DNA of 17,015 nt from an uncultured Sutterella sp. (GTDB lineage Bacteria > Pseudomonadota > Gammaproteobacteria > Burkholderiales > Burkholderiaceae_F): positions 1-17,015 of the forward strand of contig USAL01000029.1 in the NCBI GenBank assembly GCA_900552545.1, read 5' to 3'. Of this stretch, positions 1 through 5,724 are shown piece after piece (position 1 is the first letter of the stretch; each line of letters begins with the position of its first letter). The notes below the pieces were generated by a model. That model was not told where the DNA came from. It did no database searches and was given only the letters and a program-made list of their open reading frames with translations. A program made the position numbers and the translations under genes.

Positions 1-432
1 GTGGACGGTCTGGAGCTCGGCGCCGACGACTACGTCCCGAAGCCCTGCACGCCGCGCGAGTTGGTCGCGCGCATGCGCGCGATCCTACGCCGGACATCCG
101 CCAACGACAACTCAAGCGGCCCGGTGCAGGTGGGCAAGCTCTCGATTGACCTCTCGCAGCGGCGCGTCACCTACGACGGTCAGCCGATCGCCTTTACGGG
201 AACGGAGCTTGCCTTGATCGAAATGCTCGCGCGCCACGCGGGGGAACCCGTCGCCAAGGCCGACATCTACCCGCGCATTCTCGGCCGCCCGCTCGGGCGC
301 TACGACCGCGCCATCGACGTGCACATCTCCTCGATCCGACACAAGCTCGCGGAATTTGCGCACGACGACATCCTGATCGAGAGCGTGCGCGGCGTGGGCT
401 ACCAGCTTGTCGCGCGCGGCGCCGCGCATTAA
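1..432 (+). CDS. CpxR-like response regulator, C-terminal part (5' end outside window)
   Basis: The reading frame is open from the first base and the GTG at position 1 is an internal Val codon, so the gene is cut by the window edge. The first ~30 residues are the end of an OmpR-type receiver domain: GADDY, then KP with the conserved switch Lys-Pro, then RELVARMRAILRR. The phospho-acceptor Asp lies upstream and is not visible. Residues ~43-138 form an OmpR/PhoB winged-helix DNA-binding domain with TGTELALIEMLARH, then RAIDVHISSIRHKL as recognition helix, and the terminal hairpin SVRGVGYQL. The LGRPLGRYDRAID stretch resembles enterobacterial CpxR (LGKRLTPFDRAID) more than PhoP or OmpR. It probably responds to the kinase encoded downstream and regulates envelope genes. 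The cpxR assignment is a similarity call by eye, not proof of orthology. Confidence 0.9.
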   Translation: MDGLELGADDYVPKPCTPRELVARMRAILRRTSANDNSSGPVQVGKLSIDLSQRRVTYDGQPIAFTGTELALIEMLARHAGEPVAKADIYPRILGRPLGRYDRAIDVHISSIRHKLAEFAHDDILIESVRGVGYQLVARGAAH

Positions 433-445
433 CGATGGTGCATAG

Positions 446-484
446 GAAGGGGCTTTGACGCAGAGCGCACGCAAAAGCCCTTTC
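446..484 (+). other. Hairpin 1 in the regulator-kinase spacer
   Basis: Arms 446-456 and 474-484 pair over 11 bp with one G-U, enclosing a 17-nt loop. It starts 14 nt after the regulator stop codon. No T-run follows, so it does not look like a Rho-independent terminator. It could be an mRNA-stability or processing element that adjusts regulator-to-kinase ratio; that role is inference. Confidence 0.5.
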
Positions 485-521
485 AAGAACACCAAAGCGG
501 CTTCGGCCGACCCCGTTTTTT

Positions 522-558
522 AAGGAAGGCGGGCGCTGCAGTTTTCCCCGCCTTCCTT
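522..558 (+). other. Hairpin 2 just upstream of the sensor kinase start
   Basis: Arms 522-533 (AAGGAAGGCGGG) and 547-558 (CCCGCCTTCCTT) are a perfect 12-bp inverted repeat with a 13-nt loop. It ends 25 nt before the kinase ATG at 584. A T-run precedes the stem rather than following it, so it is not a standard terminator in the + direction. Its distance from the kinase start suggests an effect on mRNA stability or translation of the kinase. Confidence 0.6.
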
Positions 559-583
559 GAATTCACCTTGCGGACAGCAGCTT

Positions 584-1999
584 ATGAAGACCAAGTTCTA
601 CGGCGTCAGCGGCCTTTTTCTCAAGTTCTTCATCGGGTTCTGGATCACCATCCTGATCGTGGCGGGCTTTGCCTGGACGCTGAGCGCCGCCCGGCAGGAT
701 GCGCCGCAGAACTACGGCTCGATTGAACGCGGCCCCGGCGTGTGCCGCGCCATCGACGTCGCGCAGGGCATGCAGCGCTGGGGCGGCACGCAGGCCATGC
801 TCAACTGGCTGCGCGACAGCACCTCCAACACCAAGCCCGAAGTCTTCGTCATCGACGCCAAGGGTCGCGAAATCAGCGGCCGCCGCGTCCCCGAAATGGC
901 CCTTGACGAACTGCGCACGCTTGATCCCGCAACGTTCATCCGCGGCATGCGCGGCCACGGCCATGCGCACCGCGGCTGCGGCCGCGTGGGCGTCGTCGTT
1001 GCCAACGTCGGGGGCTTTGGCGAATGCACATTCTTTACCGTACGCACCGATCCGCCGCCGCCCAATCCCGGCCTCAAGACGCTCTGGCACACGCCCTGGT
1101 GGGTGTGGGTGGTGCTTCTTGGCATCATCACGACGCTGGTCGCAGGCGGCCTTGCCTGGAGTCAGGCGCGTCCCATCCGGCGTCTGCACTGGGCCATGCA
1201 GCGCGCAGCCGAAGGCGACCTGGATGTGCGCATTGCAGGCGAACTTGGCAACAGGCGCGATGAAATCGGGGCGCTCGCCCGACAGTTCGACGAAATGGCC
1301 GAGCGCATCACGGGACTCATCAACCGGCAAAAGCGCCTTTTCCATGACGTAAGCCACGAATTGAGAAGCCCCTTGGCGCGCATCAGCATCGCCATTGCAC
1401 TTGCGCAGAAAAATCCCCAGAAGTCGGCCGAGCTTCTCACCCGGATCGAGCACGACGTGCAGTCGCTTGATGCCTTGGTCGACGAGCTTTTGACCTACGC
1501 AAGGCTTGACGACAACGCACCGATGACCTTTGAAGTGCTCGACATCGTGCCGCTGGTGGAAACCGTGGTCGACGACGCCAATTTCGAAGGCGGCGCCAAG
1601 GGCGTGACGGTTGGGCTTGATGCGCCCGAGGAGGTCTACATCAACTCGCACGTCGACACGCTCATGCGTGCCGTTGAAAATCTGGTGCGCAATGCGCTTC
1701 GCTATTCGCCCGAAAAGAGCACCGTCGAAGTCGCCATGAGAACGGAGGGAGAGCGCACGCTCATCACCGTCTCCGACCACGGTCCGGGCATGCCGCCCGA
1801 CGAGATCGAGCGCATGTTCGATCCCTTCGTGCGCGGCAAGAACCAGGCAACCGGCAACGGCTTCGGTCTCGGGCTTGCAATTGCCAAACGCGCGGTCGAG
1901 CGCCACGGCGGGACGCTCTCGGCAGCAAACCGCCCCGAAGGGGGCCTCGTGATGACGATCGATCTGCCGACGGCGCAAAAGCCTGCGGCAGCCCAGTAA
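584..1999 (+). CDS. CpxA-like membrane sensor histidine kinase
   Basis: A 471-residue inner-membrane kinase, partner of the CpxR-like regulator upstream. TM1 is at ~10-33, a periplasmic loop at ~35-168, TM2 at ~171-192, HAMP at ~193-248, then HisKA with FHDVSHELRSPL (phospho-accepting His258). The ATPase domain has the N box ENLVRNALRY (Asn370), G1 DHGPG (Asp398), F box FDPF and G2 GNGFGLGLAIAKR. All catalytic motifs are intact. The periplasmic loop is notable for HGHAH followed by Cys (His125/127/129, Cys132) plus Cys54 and Cys148. I chose ATG 584; the frame also opens from a TTG at 557, but that codon sits inside the arm of hairpin 2. No strong Shine-Dalgarno precedes either start. The ligand is unknown and cpxA is only a likeness. 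Confidence 0.93.
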   Translation: MKTKFYGVSGLFLKFFIGFWITILIVAGFAWTLSAARQDAPQNYGSIERGPGVCRAIDVAQGMQRWGGTQAMLNWLRDSTSNTKPEVFVIDAKGREISGRRVPEMALDELRTLDPATFIRGMRGHGHAHRGCGRVGVVVANVGGFGECTFFTVRTDPPPPNPGLKTLWHTPWWVWVVLLGIITTLVAGGLAWSQARPIRRLHWAMQRAAEGDLDVRIAGELGNRRDEIGALARQFDEMAERITGLINRQKRLFHDVSHELRSPLARISIAIALAQKNPQKSAELLTRIEHDVQSLDALVDELLTYARLDDNAPMTFEVLDIVPLVETVVDDANFEGGAKGVTVGLDAPEEVYINSHVDTLMRAVENLVRNALRYSPEKSTVEVAMRTEGERTLITVSDHGPGMPPDEIERMFDPFVRGKNQATGNGFGLGLAIAKRAVERHGGTLSAANRPEGGLVMTIDLPTAQKPAAAQ

Positions 2000-2011
2000 C
2001 AGAAAATAGAG

Positions 2012-2069
2012 AAAAGAAGGCGTGGAAAACTTGAGGGAAATGATCTCCTCAAGTCCGCGCCTTTCTTTT
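2012..2069. terminator. Bidirectional terminator between the kinase and hisN-like genes
   Basis: A long imperfect stem pairs 2012-2036 with 2047-2069: AAAAGAAGGCG against CGCCTTTCTTTT at the base and CTTGAGG against CCTCAAG near the loop, with small bulges. A on one flank and T on the other means it can stop transcription from both convergent genes. Confidence 0.8.
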
Positions 2070-2079
2070 GCCTAACTTT

Positions 2080-2934
2080 TTACTTCAGAAGCTCGAGCAC
2101 CTTCTCGTGCACGGCGCCGCCCGCCGTGCAGACGGCCGAAAGCTCAACCAGGGGGTTGCCGCCCGTGACCGACGTGATGACGCCTCCGGCGCCCTCGACG
2201 ACGGGCAGAAGCGCCGCAACGTCCCAGTAGCACAGATCCGGGTCGATCATGATGTCGGCGCCGCCGCTTGCGACGGCAAAGTACCCGAAGCAGTCGCCCA
2301 TCGTGCGGTAGAGCTTGACGGCGTCGATCACCTTCTGCATGCGCGCGTCGCCCTTTTGCTCGGGCGTCGTCCAGTGGCTCGTCGTCAGAAGCGTGGCTTC
2401 AGAAAGATCCCCGCAGGGGCGCACGTGCAGCTCGCGCTCGAATTCGCGCGAGGCAGTCTTGACGCGCATCATCGTGCGCTCGCGCGTACCGATGGTGCGC
2501 ACGCCCGCGGCGGCATGCGACACCGAGGAGATGAGGGGCTTGAAGCCCTCGCCCGTGTCGCGCTCAAGCGCAATGAGCGTGCCGAAGAGAAAGGAATTCG
2601 TGATGAAGCTTCGCGTTCCGTCGACCGGATCGAGAATCCAGCGGTAGCGCACGCCGCCCGCGGCGGCAGGAGCCGCCTCCTTGATGCCGTACTCCTCGCC
2701 GAAGATTCCGTGCTCGGGGAAGCGCTCCTCGATCATGGCGCGCATCACGCGCTCGGCACCCTTGTCGGCTTCGGTCACGGGCGTGCCGTTGACCTTGTCG
2801 TCGACGTGAATGCCGGTGAGGAACTTTTCGCCGATCACGCCGAAGGCTGCGTCGATCAGTTCATTTAAAAAGGGAATAAAGAGCGCCTTCTCCTCGTCGG
2901 TCGCTCTCTGCGTGAGCTTCTGGTATGTCGTCAC
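2080..2934 (-). CDS. hisN: Inositol-monophosphatase-family phosphatase, HisN-type histidinol-phosphatase likely
   Basis: A Mg-dependent phosphomonoesterase of the IMPase fold, 284 residues from the chosen start. Metal-binding motifs are complete: GEE (Glu80/81), LDPVDGTRSF (Asp102, Asp105) and YWDVAALLPVVEGAGG (Asp238). The WILDPVDGTRSF context and the RTMGDCFGYFAVASGGADIM segment favour the HisN histidinol-phosphatase group (last phosphatase step of histidine synthesis) over SuhB or CysQ. The segment after the catalytic loop, where relatives have a P..GE motif, is diverged, so substrate is not certain. Two starts compete: TTG 2976 without a ribosome site, and GTG 2934 preceded by AGAGG at 9-nt spacing; I chose GTG. 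It stands alone, without other his genes in view, and converges on the first two-component operon. Confidence 0.85.
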   Translation of the reverse strand: MTTYQKLTQRATDEEKALFIPFLNELIDAAFGVIGEKFLTGIHVDDKVNGTPVTEADKGAERVMRAMIEERFPEHGIFGEEYGIKEAAPAAAGGVRYRWILDPVDGTRSFITNSFLFGTLIALERDTGEGFKPLISSVSHAAAGVRTIGTRERTMMRVKTASREFERELHVRPCGDLSEATLLTTSHWTTPEQKGDARMQKVIDAVKLYRTMGDCFGYFAVASGGADIMIDPDLCYWDVAALLPVVEGAGGVITSVTGGNPLVELSAVCTAGGAVHEKVLELLK

Positions 2935-2943
2935 GGCCTGCTG

Positions 2944-2950
2944 CCTCTTT
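2944..2950 (-). promoter_or_regulatory. Ribosome binding site deciding the hisN-like start
   Basis: On the minus strand this reads AAAGAGG, 9 nt ahead of GTG 2934. The upstream TTG at 2976 lacks any such site. Confidence 0.5.
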
Positions 2951-3139
2951 GCTTGTTGTTGTGCCTTGATGTTCAAGTCCGCGGCTAGTCTGCCCGCGGC
3001 GCCTGAAGGCTCATCTTACGCCGCGCGCCGGCCGCTCTGCCTGAAACCGAACCTCTTTCGACAGACCCAACAGTGAAATAGTAAAGACTGCAATCCCTCC
3101 CCTAGCCGTCCATATCCTTCCCCACCCCTTAAATTTCCC

Positions 3140-3176
3140 ATAGATTCTCCCTATGTTCTCCATAGAAAACGCGGGC
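3140..3176. promoter_or_regulatory. Candidate OxyR operator upstream of ahpC
   Basis: ATAG (3140-3143), CTAT (3151-3154) and ATAG (3162-3165) are each separated by exactly 7 bases, which is the known OxyR arrangement ATAG-N7-CTAT-N7-ATAG-N7-CTAT. The fourth quarter-site (3173-3176) reads GGGC and does not match. OxyR is the standard activator of ahpC in proteobacteria, which makes the match meaningful. The site is 255 bp from the ahpC ATG and 206 bp from the hisN-like start. Confidence 0.65.
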
Positions 3177-3212
3177 CGGCAACGCTCGAAAATCGCGGCA
3201 AGAAGAAAGAAA

Positions 3213-3240
3213 TTTCCCTTTGTTTTCAATGTATTAGAAT
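3213..3240 (+). promoter_or_regulatory. Possible ahpC promoter
   Basis: TAGAAT at 3235-3240 resembles a sigma-70 -10 box, with a poor -35 (TTTCCC, 3213-3218) 16 bp upstream. A weak -35 is expected for an activator-dependent promoter. It would give a 5' leader of roughly 180 nt and put the OxyR-like site near -70 to -110. Confidence 0.3.
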
Positions 3241-3430
3241 CCTTGAAGGAAAGTCGCGGCGCCCGCGCAAAAAGCTTTTCGCAATTTGTTGCATTTGTCT
3301 AGTTCCTCACTGGGGATTGCGCATGTTAGAGTGCCTGCACCAAACGACAGGATGCAATCAGGACTCATTCTCAGTCACGAGATCACAGCAACCTGTCATC
3401 GAATTTGAAAGCTTTTTTGGAGATTGAACC

Positions 3431-3994
3431 ATGTCGATTCTTCGCACCGAAGTGCTCCCCTTCAAAGCAAAGGCCTTCAAGGACGGCGACTTCATTGACG
3501 TCACCGAAGCCGATCTGCACGGCAAGTGGTCCGTGGTGTTCTTCTACCCGGCCGACTTCACCTTCGTGTGCCCGACCGAACTTGAGGATCTCGCCGATGT
3601 CTACGAAGAGTTCCGCGCCCTCGGCGTCGAGATCTACGCCGTGTCGACCGACACGCACTTCACCCACATGGCCTGGCACGCTTCGAGCCCGGCCGTGGGC
3701 AAGGTCCGTTTCCCGATGGTGGGCGACCCGACCGGTACGATCAGCCGCAACTTCGGCGTGATGATTGAGGAAGACGGTCTGGCTGAGCGCGGCACCTTCG
3801 TCGTCAATCCCGAGGGCCAGGTCGTGGTGGTTGAGCTGCACAACGGCAACATCGGCCGCGACGCGCGCGAGCTGCTGCGCAAGGTGCAGGCCGCCCAGTA
3901 CGTCGCCGCGAATCCCTCCGAGGTGTGCCCGGCCCGCTGGCGCCCGGGTGAAAAGACGCTCACCCCGTCGAACGACCTCGTGGGCAAGATCTAA
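3431..3994 (+). CDS. ahpC: Alkyl hydroperoxide reductase C, typical 2-Cys peroxiredoxin
   Basis: A cytoplasmic peroxidase reducing H2O2, organic peroxides and peroxynitrite. The 187-residue length equals that of E. coli AhpC. The peroxidatic Cys47 lies in FTFVCPTE and the resolving Cys166 in EVCPARW; the catalytic-site Arg (LAERGTF, Arg120) and the VGKI C-terminus, the region linked to over-oxidation sensitivity, are present. ATG 3431 is preceded by GGAG at 8-nt spacing. No ahpF follows: the gene ends in two terminators, so its reductant must be encoded elsewhere (AhpF or a thioredoxin-type system). Peroxide control through the OxyR-like site upstream is inferred. Identity is not in doubt; AhpE or Prx5 types are excluded by length and motifs. 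Confidence 0.97.
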   Translation: MSILRTEVLPFKAKAFKDGDFIDVTEADLHGKWSVVFFYPADFTFVCPTELEDLADVYEEFRALGVEIYAVSTDTHFTHMAWHASSPAVGKVRFPMVGDPTGTISRNFGVMIEEDGLAERGTFVVNPEGQVVVVELHNGNIGRDARELLRKVQAAQYVAANPSEVCPARWRPGEKTLTPSNDLVGKI

Positions 3995-4033
3995 GCCCAA
4001 TCAGACCAAGGAAAACTGACAAAGTTTCCCCGT

Positions 4034-4088
4034 CCCCGCATCGAGTCCGCGCCTTCGCGCACGGGCCCCGGTGCGGGGTCTTTTTTTT
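4034..4088 (+). terminator. ahpC terminator, first
   Basis: CCCCGCA (4034-4040) pairs with TGCGGGG (4072-4078), with a small inner hairpin GCGC-CTTC-GCGC. The stem is followed by a T-run at 4079-4088 interrupted once. It lies about 40 nt after the ahpC stop. Confidence 0.85.
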
Positions 4089-4094
4089 CTGAGA

Positions 4095-4130
4095 GCGAGC
4101 CCAGTCTTTGCGTCGGGCCCGCTTTTTTTT
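4095..4130 (+). terminator. ahpC terminator, second
   Basis: GCGAGCCC (4095-4102) pairs with GGGCCCGC (4115-4122) with one mismatch and a 12-nt loop, followed by eight T. It backs up the first terminator directly before the 3' end of the convergent aminopeptidase gene. No U-run follows either stem on the minus strand. Confidence 0.8.
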
Positions 4131-4132
4131 AT

Positions 4133-5299
4133 TTACTTGGCCGCCGGAGTCTTGAGCTTTCCTTCCTTTTTCATCATCTCAAGCACCGTCTTGATGGGAA
4201 GCGCCTTGGCAACCTTGCCGTCAAATCCCTTGACGTCGGTCGCGGCAAAAAGCGAGTTGATGATCGCCTCTTCTGTTGCCTCGATCGTTGCCATGAAGAT
4301 CGGCGTCATGTCGTCGTTTTGCACGACATCCATCTTCACCTTGGTAAGCGCCGGCGCCTCGTGCGGCATGCGCATGTCTTCTGCCGTCGAGAAGGCGATC
4401 ACGAAGTCGCCCGAACCGTTGGAGGCAACGCCGCCCGTCTTGGCCATGCCGAGGAACGCGCGCTTGGCGACGCGCTCAAGATTGCGTGCCTCAAGCGGAG
4501 CATCGGTGGCAACGATCATCATGATCGAACCATCGGCGCTTTCAATTTCCTTTTGATACGGGTAGCCGCCCAGAGCCTTGCCGACCTCGACGCCGTCAAT
4601 CGTGAGCAGGCCACCAAAGTTGGTCTGCACGAGCACGCCCACGGTGTAGCCGCCCATCGACTTGGGCAGCACGCGCGAGGCCGTGCCGATGCCGCCCTTG
4701 AAGCCGAACGCCTTGGTGCCCGAGCCTGCGCCGACCGAGCCTTCCTCGACGGGACCGGACTTGGCCGTCTGGATCGCCTTGAGAACATCCTTACTCGTCA
4801 CAAATCGCGAGCGGATGTCATTGACGCCTCCGTCATTGGTCTCGCCCACGATGCCGTTGACGCTGCGCACGTCCTTGTTCTCGGGGAAGGAAAAGGTGTA
4901 GTCGATGATGCCGTCAAGGCCAGCGGCGATGTTGAGCGTATTGGTGAGCACGATCGGCGTTTCGATGTTGCCGAGCTCCTGCACCTGCGGATAGCCTGCA
5001 AGCTTGCCGAAGGCGTTTCCAAGGAAGATGCCGGCGGGCACCTTGTTCTTGTAGATGTTGCCCTCATGCGGCAGCACGGCCGTGACGCCCGTGTGCGCCC
5101 CCTTGGCGTCGTCGTGCACGTTCACCTGTCCGACGAGCACGCCCTTGACGTCGGTGATGGCATTGTTGGCGCCGGGCTGTAGAACGCCGATCTCGATACC
5201 GTACTCACGCGGGCGCTTGGCGCCCTCCTCGGCAAACGCCGTGCTGACGAAAGAAGCCGCGGCGGCGGCAAGAACGGCCGCCTTGAGAAGCTTGTTCAT
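4133..5299 (-). CDS. Exported DmpA-family (P1/S58) aminopeptidase
   Basis: A self-processing N-terminal nucleophile hydrolase related to Ochrobactrum DmpA and the beta-peptidyl aminopeptidases, which remove N-terminal residues from short peptides, amides or esters, some acting on D- or beta-amino acids. The 388-residue precursor begins with a signal peptide (MNKLL, Ala-rich core, cleavage near AFA-EE at ~23), placing it in the periplasm. Family landmarks are GVTAVLPHEG, EGSVGAGSGTKAFGFKGGIG, VQTNFGG (Asn227, oxyanion position) and ADGSIMMIVATDAPL, where the chain should split between Gly257 and Ser258 to expose the nucleophile. ATG 5299 is fixed by GGAGG 8 nt upstream and by the signal peptide; the longer frame to 5494 is probably leader. 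Specificity cannot be read from sequence. Confidence 0.9.
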   Translation of the reverse strand: MNKLLKAAVLAAAAASFVSTAFAEEGAKRPREYGIEIGVLQPGANNAITDVKGVLVGQVNVHDDAKGAHTGVTAVLPHEGNIYKNKVPAGIFLGNAFGKLAGYPQVQELGNIETPIVLTNTLNIAAGLDGIIDYTFSFPENKDVRSVNGIVGETNDGGVNDIRSRFVTSKDVLKAIQTAKSGPVEEGSVGAGSGTKAFGFKGGIGTASRVLPKSMGGYTVGVLVQTNFGGLLTIDGVEVGKALGGYPYQKEIESADGSIMMIVATDAPLEARNLERVAKRAFLGMAKTGGVASNGSGDFVIAFSTAEDMRMPHEAPALTKVKMDVVQNDDMTPIFMATIEATEEAIINSLFAATDVKGFDGKVAKALPIKTVLEMMKKEGKLKTPAAK

Positions 5300-5307
5300 G
5301 TTGTTGT

Positions 5308-5312
5308 CCTCC
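5308..5312 (-). promoter_or_regulatory. Ribosome binding site of the DmpA-like gene
   Basis: GGAGG on the minus strand, 8 nt before ATG 5299. Together with the signal peptide it rules out the longer upstream starts. Confidence 0.8.
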
Positions 5313-5658
5313 GACATGAGGCCGGCGCTCGCGATGCTGCGCCAGCCGATGGTGACGCTGCGGCGCGCTCGTACCTGCATGTGCGGCAGGGCGCAGCCGC
5401 CTTGATGGTTCATCGTCCTGTGCTGCTCTACGGACGTTTTTGATGTTATCGGGCTTTGCGCCGCAGCCGGATTCCAGGAAGTACTACCCCTCAAAGGGCA
5501 ATTGCCTAAAATGCTTCACCTACCTCGCCAGGAAAAACTTTTCCCTGCAAAGCGCCGCACTTTGCTGAAAAGCCACAAAAAGGCAGTGTGAAGATCGTCT
5601 CCCGCATGCGTCATTTTGCAAGTTGCCCGAAGAACATACGCGGCAACCCCTAAGCCGA

Positions 5659-5688
5659 TTGTCTTTCCCTACTGCTTGGGTGCAGAAT
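5659..5688 (+). promoter_or_regulatory. Possible promoter of the EF-G-like gene
   Basis: TTGTCT (5659-5664) and CAGAAT (5683-5688) each match the sigma-70 boxes at 4 of 6 positions, spaced by 18 bp. An alternative -10 is TAAAAT at 5507-5512, which lacks a good -35. Confidence 0.3.
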
Positions 5689-5724
5689 GGACTCACTACA
5701 CATTGAACGCACCGGAGGATTTGT

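Larger units (their letters stand above)
2935..3430. other. Divergent intergenic region hisN-like / ahpC
   Basis: About 495 nt without a convincing gene. It is AT-richer than the flanks between ~3070 and ~3300. It contains an OxyR-like operator at 3140-3176, a candidate -10 (TAGAAT, 3235-3240) pointing to ahpC, a 10-bp palindrome AAAAGCTTTT near 3270-3280, and the ahpC ribosome site GGAG at 3419-3422. A short minus-strand frame at 3011-3229 lacks coding character. Confidence 0.6.
5300..5724. other. Divergent intergenic region DmpA-like / EF-G-like
   Basis: About 425 nt. The part near the aminopeptidase (5310-5400) is very GC-rich and open in frame with it. The middle holds a 10-bp palindrome GGCAATTGCC at 5497-5506, abutting TAAAAT (5507-5512), a possible -10 toward the EF-G-like gene. 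An imperfect hairpin lies around 5529-5547. Near the EF-G-like gene are a possible promoter (5659-5688) and GGAGG at 5714-5718. No riboswitch class I know is recognisable. Confidence 0.5.

Noticed and set aside
563..1978. Long minus-strand open frame (471 codons) opposite the CpxA-like kinase
   Set aside because: It mirrors a gene with all kinase motifs; long antisense frames are common in GC-rich DNA and the product has no recognisable domain.
3011..3229. 72-codon minus-strand frame between the hisN-like gene and ahpC
   Set aside because: It covers the OxyR-like site and an AT-rich patch, has no ribosome site and resembles no known small protein.
5310..5440. Riboswitch ahead of the DmpA-like gene
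   Set aside because: I found no TPP, cobalamin, FMN, SAM or glycine core motif in it.
5300..5494. N-terminal extension of the DmpA-like protein
   Set aside because: ATG 5299 has a strong GGAGG and opens directly into a signal peptide, which an extension would bury.
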